NCBI GenBank assembly: GCA_016169945.1
Contig: JADLSH010000145.1
Coordinates: 1,550,001-1,614,000, forward strand
Direction of reading: 5' to 3'
Source: Trachythela sp. YZ-2020
Taxonomy: Eukaryota > Cnidaria > Anthozoa > Malacalcyonacea > Clavulariidae
DNA length: 64,000 nucleotides
Part shown: piece after piece, positions 21,290 through 32,767 of the stretch
Numbering within the stretch: the stretch's first letter is position 1
How the letters are laid out: each line of letters starts with the position of its first letter
Made by a program: the position numbers and the translations under genes
Notes under the pieces: generated by a model
Seen by the model: only the letters and a program-made list of their open reading frames with translations
Databases searched by the model: none
What the model was told of the DNA's origin: nothing

Positions 21290-21720
21290 TGGTTAGGTTC
21301 TCGCCTACACTTGCGAAGTGCGAGTTGAATTGGTTAATTCGAGAGTTTAACTCGTTAATTAAATTCCACGTTTTCTTAGGATTTTATATATTTGTATCTA
21401 AATTTGTGTGAAATATTGTCGTTTTATTCTTTTAATTTCGTTATTAGTATGATTCCTAATGTATTTATACTGCTCCCATATTAACGGATCACGAGTCTGC
21501 GTAAATAAATCTCTCTTACGCATTTCTTGTTTTAATTCACCAGTGATCCATGGCCATGGAGATTTTTTTCTCCCAACTCTTTTCGATTCGTTCTATTAAA
21601 TTGGCGCATGTTTATTTATGCAATCCATTAGCTTATCCTTCCATGTTTCCCACATATCATTAGAATCATTACTGATACATTGTTTTATATCCGAAACGTT
21701 GGGATTCAGTGTAGGTGATA
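21290..21720 (-). mobile_element. LINE fragment, endonuclease-RT linker
   Basis: On minus, WETWKDKLMDCINKHAP is followed by a shifted WITGELKQEMRKRD and ending IRNHTNNEIKRIKRQ. The same linker appears in the LINE at 56837-59895 ([18 protein letters not shown]…[11 protein letters not shown]). Only this middle piece remains. Confidence 0.75.
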
Positions 21721-22494
21721 TTCAACAACGAGCTCCGGTTGTAGAATATCGTAGCACCACAGCACGTCTTGGTATATGTTTGCATGGATAATGTTTTGGA
21801 TTTGGCATTGTAGCACCACGTGTATTTATTTCGCAAAGCTTTTTGCTGCCGAAGGCAGCACACTATTCTTGACATGGCAAGGTTTCTCCAGAGTTCACTC
21901 GACCCAGTCTTTTGCGCCGACCTATGTATAGTCGAGATCTGGATCTTGCGTCTGTTGCGTCTGTCAGTTGTCGTAATTCCGGGCAGAAAGTCGAGCTCAA
22001 GGAGAATTTTTAAAATGAGGGGAGGGCGAGAAAATATTGTATTGCGCGCGCATGTTTGTCTGCAAGTTCACAACTCTCAAGATTTTACAAGATTTTATTC
22101 TGGATTTCTGGATCTGACTAGATGCAAAATATACAAACGTCTTATCAGCTATTATATCAACCGTAGCTTTTGCTTTAATAGTATCATGGATATTTTTGCC
22201 AAAGTACTAAGCATCTACTGTACGTAGTATAAAGTTGCATGGGTACGACACGTTTAGTAGCTAATGCAGTGTGTCAAACGATTTAACTTATTGTTATCTT
22301 TGGACCGGCAAGTATCAGAATACAAAGAAGTCAAACTTTGGTACTCTGAATTTTGTTGCTCTGCCAAACCGGCAAACTCGCTCCTATTTAGAGTTTTGGC
22401 TGGCCTAATGTTAACCAGAGCAACCATGTTCCAAACTGTCACCGTTTTCTGTCGCTACATTTTGCACCATGCAGATGTTCGGAAAATTGAAATC

Positions 22495-22925
22495 CTCTTT
22501 TCCGCGTTTGATAATTTATTCCGCGTTTTATCCCTTTTTCCGCGTTTTATCCTTTTTCCGCGTTTTATCCTTTTTCCACGGAACTGAATTAGCTTTATGA
22601 ACATTTTATACATTTTTACAAATTTCTAGATATCTAATATTTTACAAAATTGTATATATATAAATTTTTGATAGTCGTTATATAATTGCATGCAAATTGT
22701 CACTGTTGTAAATCCATTGTATTTTTAAACTAAAGATGGATCATTAAAACATTATTATCATTATTATTATTTATCCTTTTTCCCGCGTTTTATCCTTTTT
22801 TCGCGTTTTATCCCTTTTCCGCGTTTTATCCTCTTTCGGCGTTTTATTCTTTTTTCCTTGTTTTATCCTTCTTTGCTTTCCGCAATTCCGGAATTCTGGA
22901 TCCGCGTTTTATCCCAACCCTTTTT
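22495..22925. repeat. Interrupted GCGTTTTATCC tandem repeat
   Basis: Units of about 17-19 bases built on TTTTTCCGCGTTTTATCC occur as two clusters (22495-22575 and 22765-22925). An unrelated AT-rich stretch with a (TTA)n patch lies between them, as if an insertion split one array. Confidence 0.85.
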
Positions 22926-24639
22926 TGGAATGAAAAGAAAACATGTTTAATTGTTTATATAGTAATGACATATTATGTGCAATTAATATACACGTTAAAA
23001 GCTAAGCAATGTTCTTAAATACGTACAGTTTGCAGCTTGCATTATCTCAAAATTGACACGCAGAAGAATAGTAATTGTGTATTTGTAACGCAGCTATTCA
23101 TTATATACTTCCGAACTGTTCATTATTCGTGGTATTTTTGAATTATTTATTGTTGCTTTGTATATATTCATTACCATTGTCCTTATCCTAACAACGATAA
23201 ATCCGATATTCAATAATCCCGCGACTTTATATACTCAATGATATATTATTATTTATCTTCTACATAAACTAGTTATTAATTATTTTTTTCCGAACCCGAA
23301 TCGAAACTAATCGATTTCTCTGTTTACTTCTTGATCGATTCACGTGTAGGTAATACACGTCGCCAATTATTTTATGTGGGCGGACAGGTTTGATATTTCG
23401 ATAAGGCCGCGGTTTGATATAGGTTTGATATTTCGATAAGGCCCCGGACGTGACGAAGACCAAGTATCAGATATTTAAATCAGTGTCGAAAGTATATTTA
23501 ACTGATCATTGTTCGTCGCTTCCACATGTGTCATTTAACGTCGTGTCCTCGATGATTGCAGTCCTGATGTATCGTGGTCAGTTGGGTTATCTGGAGCCCT
23601 TGAACTCAATATCTCAGGATGTGTCAAAGATTGCAATGAAAAGGTATTTATTATGTAGTACCGAGTATGGGAAGGTGTAGTTATAAATATCTCAATGGTA
23701 AAAGTACAGTGATCGATGAACTCGCGTGATATATGATGATAATTGACATATTTATGATTCATCTCTGCGCTATAAAAATGCTCGTAAAATATAACGACTG
23801 CGCTATAATTGTCATAATTAGCAGTCTTTAATTCTGCATGGAGTACATGTACGCCGGAACTGCTTGAAAATAGGTATATTGTACGCCAGCTATGTAAAGA
23901 CCTAAGTAACTGATTCTAAGCGCTCTAAGTGTCGCTGGTTGTAATCAGGCTTATTTCTACTAGCTTATGTAACAAATATTATGGCCTGGGTCCATAACAG
24001 CAACTTAATTCTCGACCTTCAGGTTACGAGACACGTTGCATGCGCTATTCAGACGAATTTAACCAATTTAGCTCAAATTTTGACCAGTTGTAGTACAATG
24101 AAAGTTCAATCGGCTAATAGACATAGAAATTCATCATTTATAAAGATCTGCTGTATTTTGAGGACGGAAGGAAAACGCACTCAAATATTACATCAGTTGT
24201 GGTTTTAATCAAATCCCTCAGAAGATATAATATAACGTGATATATAACTTTCATTCTAAACCTTTTCTTCTATTTAATACTACATTGTTGTGTGTTCACA
24301 GGGTAATAAATAGAAAACGGAACGAAATCTTATAGCTACCTCGTACACATTTGTGGCTCTTGCTTTCGTGCGTCCTTTATGAAAATTTGAAGGGAATTGG
24401 ACAAAACGCGAGCTTAACAAAAGTTTTTAAATCTAGCACTTTCGCTGAAAATCCACCACGCAGAAACGAAGGCGAAAAGTTTACGCGGGGTTTTCGATTA
24501 TCAGAGAATACGTATACATTGCCCATTTCTTCGCAATGACATCCAGGTGACAGGTTCTGACATGAAGCTGGGGTCGACTATTAGATAGGTGTGGCAATTT
24601 GTTTTTATTAACGAACGCTAGGTTCTCGAATTAAAGGAG
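22926..24639. other. Intergenic, no gene seen
   Basis: A TTTGATATTTCGATAAGG unit occurs twice near 23388-23455. No open frame has recognisable motifs. Confidence 0.35.
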
Positions 24640-24968
24640 AAAGAAAGGCTTCAGATCGTCTCTGATTTAAAACGAGAGAAGTATGAATTAAAAGAAGAAA
24701 ATCGAGCACTGCGAGAAAAAGTAACAAATCTATCTCTTATCGTATTAATTAAATTAAAGATAATGAGAACGAAAGGCTTAGTCTAATAACAGCAATAAAA
24801 CTAATACAAACAGACCGGAGCTCGAATACTGCTCAGCAGCTCTTCCAAACTCAAACGAAACCAGAAAAAAGCACTTTGGGTATGCAAACTAAGGCAAAGC
24901 CAAATAGGACAGAAGCAGACAACAGAACAAGCAACAGTGGTATATCAACAAGGAACCGGTATACTGTA
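24620..24968 (+). mobile_element. LINE ORF1-like coiled-coil fragment
   Basis: In shifting frames the plus strand encodes a charged coiled coil (LKEKERLQIVSDLKREKYEL and EENRALREKVTNL), then a polar stretch ending NSGISTRNRYTV. The last 37 bases recur exactly at 28735-28771, after a LINE 3' end. This is consistent with LINE ORF1, but no RNA-binding motif is visible. It ends where the metalloproteinase pseudogene begins. Confidence 0.45.
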
Positions 24969-25495
24969 ATATATATGGCAAATTGGCGACCTTTACTTCA
25001 TACGCAAGGACTTAGTTTGGAAATTAGTTTTAAGAGTAATTTTCTTTCCTGTTACGTCCTATAAACGTACACTTTTGATAAAGAAGAGGTTTTTGTAGCC
25101 ATTCTCGTCTGCAAAGCGTGACGCACAATCAAGATTTGATAGTATTTTTGGTCCAGAAGCTGATGGAAATTCATCATTGACTTTTTTAGGATAATTAATG
25201 TAGACACGTTCACTTGTGCTGTCATACCTCGAAATTCTGGCCTTCGCGTGGACAAGTCACAGTACTTACATGGTGGTATCAAAATAGTTTTAAGTCCCGC
25301 TTACCACAACCTTGAGGTCGTTCTTGCTAGGTTTAACGACATTGTCACGTGTCAAAGATGGTATTCAGTGCTGAAGCAGTTAGGCAATGTTGGTAACATT
25401 GTCAGAAAAATTGCCCATTATTTGGCAGTATTTCTGACAATGTAGCTACATTTGTATCTTTGTCATTTTGAAGTTGGTCTTACCGTAAGATATCG
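24966..25495. pseudogene. Rearranged matrix metalloproteinase pseudogene
   Basis: Three joined pieces match the hemopexin exon of the gene at 50338-62038: 24966-25024 in plus orientation, 25025-25235 inverted, and 25236 to about 25270 in plus again. The flanking and inverted pieces are contiguous in the intact exon (about 61388-61445, 61446-61656, then from 61657), so the copy carries a clean inversion of about 211 bases. Next to it, 25285-25495 on minus is a copy of exon 1 with its splice donor and 5' flank (GACGAT…ACGGTAAGACCAACTT). In that copy the signal-peptide frame meets a stop after six codons and has a short duplication. The catalytic exons are absent. Confidence 0.92.
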
Positions 25496-25520
25496 TCAAA
25501 TACTACCATCTTGCTGCGGT

Positions 25521-25682
25521 AGCGAGCGAACCTGAAGCGAGCGAACCTGAAGCGAGCGAACCTGAAGCGAGCGAACCTGAAGCGAGCGAACCTGAAGCGA
25601 GCGAACCTGAAGCGAGCGAACCTGAAGCGAGCGAACCTGAAGCGAGCGAACCTGAAGCGAGCGAACCTGAAGCGAGCGAGCG
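25521..25682. repeat. 15 bp minisatellite
   Basis: About eleven near-identical units of AGCGAGCGAACCTGA. It sits directly beside the pseudogene exon 1 copy and before the SINE-like repeat. The unit is a multiple of three, so open frames cross it, but they are pure repeat. Confidence 0.97.
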
Positions 25683-25689
25683 ACGCAGC

Positions 25690-25865
25690 AGATCTGATTT
25701 GTGTCACAGTTGTGCATGGGTTCGATTCTCGCTGGGGACTCTACTCGTGTGAAAAGAGTAAGTCAGCGCTCTGCCGAAAGTCGTGGATTTTCTCCGAGGG
25801 GCACTCCGGTTTCCTCCCGCAGGGAAAGCTGACTGGGTGGATAAGATTAGGATATATAGATTAGG
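25690..25865 (+). mobile_element. SINE-like repeat with tRNA B-box-like segment
   Basis: GGTTCGATTC at about 25717 resembles a tRNA B box. It is followed by CTCTGCCGAAAGTCGTGG, TTTTCTCC, CTCCGGTTTCCTCCC and GGGAAAGCTGACTGGGTGG. The same modules in the same order occur inverted at 45815-45975, and a diverged form at 26275-26435. This fits a tRNA-derived SINE; the family name is uncertain. Confidence 0.7.
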
Positions 25866-26197
25866 AAAGTAATATCACAATTGTTGTAAAAATATATAGT
25901 GTAGCCTGAGTACGCAATATCGCCTGTAAGCGAAATACTTGATGTAATCGGTCACTGAAAAACTCCGACGGGGAGTGACCTGAATAATATATGTATGTGT
26001 ATAAGGGGATTTTATCTCACACCTTTCTAACGCATTGCATTGTGGTCGTGCGCTGTAGGAGCTGCGCAGTACACTGTTTTCCCCGCTTCAATTTCCACAA
26101 TTTCATAGAAAGCTCCTTAACCTCATTCCACCAAGACTACTCTGAGGTGGACGGAAAGCAGGTTTTACAACCCAATTTTCCAGCTAGGTCTTCGAGT

Positions 26198-26249
26198 GTC
26201 AGTTAGTTAGTTAGTTAGTTAGTTAGTCAGTTAGTTAGTTAGTTAGTTA
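26198..26249. repeat. (GTTA)n microsatellite
   Basis: About twelve GTTA units with two GTCA variants, next to the SINE-like repeat. Confidence 0.95.
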
Positions 26250-26274
26250 TATATAATGCCTAAGGGTTAGTTTT

Positions 26275-26440
26275 TAGTGAGGGAGGAAGACCGAAGTACC
26301 CGGAGAAAACCCTCGAAGCACAGGAGAGAACCAACCAATCTCAACTTACACGAGTTCATCAAGCGCAGGGAAATTACAACCCAACCGAAGTAAATCTCTG
26401 CCCTCGACCTGCTGTATAGCAGGTTTAACTCAGAGGTAAT
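26275..26440 (-). mobile_element. SINE-like repeat, minus strand
   Basis: The sequence GACCGAAGTACCCGGAGAAA with CCTCGAAGCACAGGAGAG is the complement of the TTTTCTCC…CTCCGGTTTCCTCCC core seen at 25690. The MITE at 26444 is inserted at its distal edge. Confidence 0.6.
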
Positions 26441-26443
26441 TAA

Positions 26444-26617
26444 AGGCCCATTTACACTACGCGCGATTATTGGCACGGCACGGATAAAAATGTTACCCGT
26501 GCCACTTTTACCCGTGCTGAGACTACCTATTTAGGTAGTCTCAGCACGGATAAAAATGGTACGGGTACCAGTTTTATCCGTGCCGTGCCAATAATCGTGC
26601 GTAGTGTAAACGGGCCT
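26444..26617. mobile_element. Near-perfect palindromic MITE
   Basis: Ends AGGCCCATTTACACTACGC and GCGTAGTGTAAACGGGCCT are inverted and flanked by TAA and TTA. The pairing continues inward through TTATTGGCACGGCACGGAT to a central GAGACTACC…GGTAGTCTC. Almost the whole 174 bases can form one hairpin. Termini resemble the PIF/Harbinger MITE at 20965. Confidence 0.9.
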
Positions 26618-27699
26618 TTAGGGGTAGCGGACTAAGCGCATCTTGTAATTTTTTCCTGGTGTCTGTGGTGAGGAACCTTTTAGTGTTGCAATCAAGATGA
26701 AACCGTTTTATACTGATTTCCGAATTACGATCGAACCACACAACAGTTCTTTGGGCAGAAACATTGTTTTACCTTCTTTGTTTCCAGTATGCTGATTTGT
26801 TCTCTTGACTTCACTAGCATTGCATTTACTGGATTGTTGCTTGCTTGTCAACCTTTTTATTGATAGTGCCTTTTAGTTTTTTTATAGTCTTTTAGTATGT
26901 GATCTGCATGTTGTAGTGTTATATGTATTCCCACGTGGTTGTCATACATGTAGGCAGATTAACATTTAGAGACTCTCTAAATAAGCTTGGTTAGCCAAAC
27001 TACCACAGTTAGTTCTACAAAGCAATTTCACTTTACAACGAAAACCAGCCAGGAAAGCCTCACATATTGCTTTGGCCTACGTACGAAAAACGTCATATGG
27101 ACGTTGGGGGGTGGGGTAGCGTTTGTGACGTTTCTCTGTGTAACATCGTGGGAAAATTCGATAGTTTTTCAAGTCTTGACATTTCGGAGTCATTGGCAGA
27201 GTATTAAAACTAAAACAACTTGATACAAACACCGCCGTTCCGTTAATGCCCGAGACAAGCACGAAATTTTATGGAGAATATTTCCAAAAATTACATAATT
27301 ATGTACGAATACCACAAACAATTTTAAACAAAAACAAATTAAAACAAACTCCAGCATTTTATGGCATTCATTCCATGTTTAATCCGTAGTACAAAACATG
27401 CCGAACATTTAGCTTTTCCAAACATTTTCCGACTGCCGAACATATAGTCACTTTATTAAGTGAGGAATGGATAAATAAGAGCATAATAAATCTTTTTGAG
27501 AGTAAATAGACTTATTAAATAATGACGAAGCCTTGATATGACGAATACCGATGCTTCTTTTTGGCATTTTGAAAAGGTAATTATGCAAGAATTTGGTGGT
27601 TTATACAACGTGGAAACAAGAAACGGTTTAACTGATTTCGACACATAGGAACTCAAGAGCTTCTTCATTAAGATCATCTCTGATTTTGTACTCTATTGA

Positions 27700-27935
27700 A
27701 CTTCGGATTATTTGTCTCGATCGATCGCTTCTAACAATTGTATATATTTGTCAATTGAGATTTCCGAATCGCTTACAGTTTCGTCAAGGCGAGTCTCTTT
27801 CAAAATTAGAATATCTAAGTATTGGTTTTGTATGTTTAATCTTCGTTCGTCGATATGCTTGGGTAAACTTGCAATATTTATTAAGAATAGGTAGATTAAA
27901 TCAGTTTGTTTATGCAAGTATTATGTAAGATCAAA
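27700..27935 (-). mobile_element. LINE fragment, endonuclease N terminus
   Basis: On minus, NIASLPKHIDERRLNI, YLDILILKETRLDETV and SDSEISIDKY correspond to the start of the apurinic-type endonuclease in the LINE at 56837 ([33 protein letters not shown]). The catalytic NET has become KET here. Confidence 0.8.
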
Positions 27936-28239
27936 TTTAAGTTGTTCTTCCTTTCAATTTTTAAAAAGGTTTGTTTATTTTTGAACATTTACCAATGGCA
28001 ATGATTTAGAATTTAATAAAGAACATTTGTCATCACCCAAAGGCCACTGTTGACGTTCCTGCATTAAGCGACCGCCTTTTAACATAGAGTCGGATAATAG
28101 AGGTTTGAGTGAGTTTGACTGCAAGTACGAACATTCCAAGACCAAGCTGCAGACTGAAATATTTAACAAGTAACCTTACTCGCCAAAATTAAGAACAGTA
28201 TACACTATTTTAGACAAGAGAACAAGCAACAAAAGCTAG

Positions 28240-28735
28240 AAGCGTCCTTGTCATGCACCAACGCAATTTGCATATAGAAATGGAGGAAGCTGTACCAATG
28301 CCTTGTTGGCCATCCAACATAAAGTGCATCCCTACAATTAGTTATGGCCTGTCAGTTTATGGTTTTTCATCAGCTGAACTAAGTACCATTCAAAGATTTT
28401 TAGATCGTTGCTATAAGCCTAATTATATCACTGAACCAGTAAGTGTTAAATTTATGCTCGAGAAACAAGACAGAAAAAGTTTCGAAGTGTCAAAAGCCAA
28501 GGAAGCCTTTTATATGACTTGTTGCCAAAAAAGAAGTGTGTAAACTACTCTTTAAGGACGGAGTTTAACTACCCTAGTCTTAACACTGAACGTTTTAAGT
28601 CGTCTTTTATAAATAGATTAATTTTTAATTATATCTTATATAGATAATGTAATTTTGTAATATTTTTAAAGATGTAACTTAAGATATGTATTTTTATCTT
28701 TTGAATTAAAAAACTTTAGACTTCAGACTTTAGAC
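28240..28735 (+). mobile_element. LINE 3' end
   Basis: The frame from 28253 includes [27 protein letters not shown] and LEKQDRKSFE, the C-terminal domain of CR1/Jockey-group LINEs. After a frameshift come NYPSLNTERFK-like residues and an AT-rich 3' UTR ending in TTTAGACTTCAGAC-type repeats at 28712-28735. The 37-base ORF1-like repeat follows immediately. Confidence 0.75.
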
Positions 28736-28771
28736 AACAGTGGTATATCAACAAGGAACCGGTATACTGTA

Positions 28772-30240
28772 TTATAAAGCACAATGTAAAAAATTTATAT
28801 TAAAGCTACCAATTTCTTTCAATTAATATTGGTTAATTCAACCATTATTTTATTGGTTAAAATCAATTGGTAGTTTCAACCAATATTTTTTGGTCATTTT
28901 GACCAAATGTTTATTGTTAAGCTATTTTAACCAATTTAAAATTGATTGCTGTTATTGGCAGCGCGCGGGAAAATGGCTACCAAATAAATACTAAAGTACG
29001 GCACCTTGCTAGCTAGTGGGTTAATATCCCAATAATAATTTGTATGCCAGAATCGTCTCCTGTGGTATAAACGCTGTTACTCATGACACTTGGCAGAGGG
29101 TATGTTCTGTACTTGTTTTACCATTAAGACAATTTTCATCAGTGTGTTAATAAAATGTACATGAGAAAGTGCAGGCTGGCTGGCTTGCCCATCAAAACAA
29201 AGCACCAAACCATGGCACTATGTCAACATGAAATTGAACTTTTGTGAGCAAGTTCCATATAGTTTAAAATTCGAATTAAATATGTTATGTCATCTACAAC
29301 AGCTAGATTTAAGTATTAACAAACATATGGTAAGCTAGGCATTGGGCTGCCTGGGTCATTGTATTTAGAATACATGTTATATACAGAAAATGGGGTATAC
29401 TGAGATTCAGCGTCAGTTCAGTTATAAGCGGATAAGCTCAGCTCCCAATATACTCTAAATGCAAGATTAAGAATAATCACGAATAGATAACAAAACAAAG
29501 CTAGATCACACCAAAGCAATTACTGGCTGGCCTTCATATAAACAGCCCCCAAATAGAATGGTAATCAAATATTAAATGTGTTTGCACATACAGTACTGGC
29601 TCACAAAAATAGACAAAATAAAATATTAATTGAGGGTGCATTGCTTGTTAATGGATTAATTTTAGCAATAGGCATGGACAGATTACCTGCCATCAAATTA
29701 TGGTAAAATATGTGTTAAAATGTTTGCATTTGATAAACATGTAGGCTGATTGACTCAGAGGCAACAATTACAGCTACAGTTACAATTATACCATTCTTGA
29801 CTTATATTGACTATAATTTAAAACTATTAATTTGGTGCAGAAGTTAAATTCTCTAATTTAATCGGGCTGCTCACAAAAGGGAAACATACCTGACATATAA
29901 TTATAATTAAAAATTGCATACACTGTGTGTCAAACATGCGTGTTCATGCCTTAATTAATTAACGCCCTACATTTTCCCCTTGATGAGTAAAATCGTCTGG
30001 CATTAGACAGAGTAAAATGGCATGAACAATTAAGAGACTGCATGGGGCAGGTAGTCGGGTTAACCCATTAACGCCCAACGACACCAAAGTATTTGAGGTA
30101 AGCACGTCGATACCTGTGCCTATGCTACATTATATGTTTGCTTTATCATACCACATTGCAGAATGTTCTCCGTACAAAATGTATAATTATGCTCTTGCGC
30201 GCTGTATTGTATAGTTACTTGTATATAGTAACTGGTTCTA
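28772..30240. other. Intergenic, no gene seen
   Basis: 28800-28960 is dense in TTGGTT and AACCAA in both orientations and could fold, but no boundaries were found. The rest is AT-rich without motifs. Confidence 0.35.
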
Positions 30241-30244
30241 ATTA

Positions 30245-30375
30245 TTATTATAATTATTACTATTATTATTATTATTATTATTACTGTATTATTATTATTA
30301 TTATTATTACTGTATTATTATTATTATTATTATTATTACTGTATTATTATTATTATTATTATTATTATGATTACT

Positions 30376-30437
<62 letters not shown>
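30245..30437. repeat. (ATT)n tract with ACTGT punctuation
   Basis: ATT triplets are interrupted at intervals by ACTG, giving a higher-order pattern. The tract abuts the 5' side of the LINE that follows. Confidence 0.97.
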
Positions 30438-30440
<3 letters not shown>

Positions 30441-31932
30441 GTTTCTCAAACATGGGTTGATAAGTGTAGTACCTGTGGCATCAAGAAAGTTATCACAAAA
30501 TCCGTGCAATATATACTTACCGAAACTGTTAATTAACAATCGTCTCATACCTACAACTAATATTGGAGAATCCTTTAAATATGTCTCTCCTTGATGAACT
30601 AATGTCTGATGTCGACCAAAAACCTCTACACCCGAAAAACAAACTTCTTTTATATAACCGCTACGTCCTAACAAAAATATCCTGGCATTTCACTGTTGCA
30701 GCTCTGTCTAAAACCTGGGTAACTGAAACTATTGATTCTGTAGTCAATAAATACATTCGAAAATGGCTTGAAATACCAATCTCTGGAACATTAAGTAACA
30801 TTTACTTAACCCGTAACAAATTTGGTCTAAGTATCCTCCCACCTTCTGTCAAATTCATCCAATGCCAAACAGTCCTACGTAATGCATTAAAAACATCTCC
30901 AAACGAATCAATAAAATAACTCTGGAAATCAACTAACAACCACACTAATGTACAATATGATATATACAATTCAACCAAGGATGTTCTCAAAGAATTTCAT
31001 TCTGGACAAGAAGATAAACTTCAAAATCACTTGATCTGCCAAGGTTCACTGATTTTTCTCGCACCTCTCAAAATTCTCCCTATCACAGTTCAACACCCTC
31101 TGGTCTGTTGCTCAATCAAAACTACCAAAGAACATTTTTAACTTCACCATCCGTTACATAAATAGCTCTCTTCCTGCGCGAAAAAACCTTACAAGATGGG
31201 GTTTAGCTTCGAGTCCTGAATGTTCATTTTGCTTGTGTCCTGAAACTCTGCTACACGTGGTTGCCGGCTGTCAATCTTATCTAGAACGCTTTACATGGAG
31301 ACATGATTCTGTATTGAACTTTCTCGCAAAAACATTTCAAAATGTAAATACGTATAAACTATATGCTGACCTACCTGGATTTAGAAGCCCTTCAATAATA
31401 ACTGGTGATATATATCGGCCAGATTTACTCCTAATGACTCCTAATGAATCTCTCTATATCCTCGAACTTACTGTTGGATTTGAAACTAACCTACACAACA
31501 ACGTTGAACGCAAGAAAGCCAAATACAAATACTTAATTGAAGAACAACGCGAGCACTTTGCATCCGTTGAATTTGCAAACTTGTCAATCAGCTCTCTCGG
31601 TGTTTTCGATAAAGAATGCTTTACCTTTATAAAAATGTTAGACAATACAGGCTTGGATAAAAAACACCAACAATATTGCATGAAAAAGATAATGTCCATC
31701 GCAATTAGAACGACATATTATGTTTTCTGCTGTAGAAACAAGGAGTGGACCAATCCTGAACTGCTTAACTTTTAATATGTATAATCATTTGTCTATAATT
31801 CTTTCTGTGATTGTAAATAGTTTATATAGTAACATATAGTAATCTGCGATTCGTGTAGCCAATTGTAAATTAACTAATATAGTGAGATTTACAAATGTAT
31901 GTAATGTTAAAAAATTTGTTTCAATAAAGTTT

Positions 31933-31935
<3 letters not shown>
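30438..31935 (+). mobile_element. LINE 3' half with restriction-like endonuclease (R2/R4/Dong-like)
   Basis: The first frame (from about 30563) has LHPKNKLLLYNRYVLTKISW and SKTWVTETIDSVVNKYIRKW, the post-RT thumb of this LINE group. From 31222 a knuckle C-x2-C-x7-H-x4-C is followed by RPDLLL, ILELTVGFE and a K-x2-K-Y run, the order PD…E…K of the restriction-like endonuclease found at the C terminus of R2, R4/Dong and NeSL-type elements. The frame then runs to TAA at 31773. A stop at 30917 and frameshifts near 31040 and 31200 kill it. The 3' UTR has AATAAA and ends directly in (ATT)n. It is 5'-truncated and lacks the RT core. Confidence 0.82.

Positions 31936-31990
<55 letters not shown>
31936..31990. 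repeat. (ATT)n tract at LINE 3' end
   Basis: Uninterrupted ATT triplets after TTTC, either the LINE's own tail or the other half of its target microsatellite. Confidence 0.97.
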
Positions 31991-32326
31991 CAGTTCAATA
32001 ATACGCGTTGTACGCGCGCTGTTTTAAGTAGATGTTGTCACTACTTGCTGAAGAGCTTACTATAGCAGGAAACATGAAAATCTGAATAGATGTCAACAAT
32101 GTGCAATTGATTCGTGAAAACTGACAATGTAATTGGCATGCATAATCGGACTAATTCATGCAGGAATGTTTAGACTGTTACGTCAGAATACTGAATTTCA
32201 GAGCGTTTATATGTCTTAATGTCTATATATTCGATTATAAATTAGGATTATAAATTTGGAAAATCTAGAATAAGAGTAGAAAACGTTTTTTCTTAATTGC
32301 TATTCTAATCACAATTTGCAATTTCT

Positions 32327-32705
32327 GTGGTTCTCTGGTTCTATTGTTCTATACTGGCTATGGTTCTATGGTTCTATAGTTCTATGGTTCTGTGGTTCTA
32401 TGGTTCTATGGTTCTACGGTTCTACGGTTCTACGGTTCTACGATTCTATGGTTCTATAGTTCTATGGTTCTTTAGTTATATAGTTCTATGGTTCTATGGT
32501 TCTATAGTGATATGGTTCTATAGTTCTAGTGGTTCTATAGTTCCATGGTTCTATGGTTCTATAGTTCTATGGTTCTATAATTCTATGGTTCTGTGGTTCT
32601 ATAGTTATATGGTTCTATAGTTCTATGGTTCTATAGTTCTATGGTTCTGTGGTTCTCAGTATACTTCTATGGTTCTATAGTTCTATAGTTCTATGGTATT
32701 ATATA
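32327..32705. repeat. TATGGTTCTA minisatellite, left array
   Basis: Nine to ten base units of TATGGTTCTA and TATAGTTCTA alternate for nearly 380 bases. The same repeat in inverse orientation lies at 41213-41452. Confidence 0.96.
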
Positions 32706-32767
32706 ATATTTTTACGCAAAAAAGTCTTTGACTTGTTTTTAGAAAGGCCGCTCGACTTTTCAATTTA

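Noticed and set aside
25480..25717. Minus-strand RFARF repeats resembling an RFamide neuropeptide precursor
   Set aside because: The repeats lack Gly for amidation and dibasic cleavage sites, have no signal peptide, and come from a perfect 15-base tandem repeat that is equally open in another frame.
25705..25740. tRNA gene at the GGTTCGATTC B-box-like site
   Set aside because: No cloverleaf or matching acceptor stem can be drawn; the same modules recur at 45815 and fit a SINE.
30138..30674. Open frames rich in Tyr/Ile or Asn across 30.1-30.7 kb
   Set aside because: They are translations of the (ATT)n tract.
32327..32620. 97-codon frame of FYGSMVLW-type repeats
   Set aside because: It is the TATGGTTCTA minisatellite read in one frame; no coding signature.
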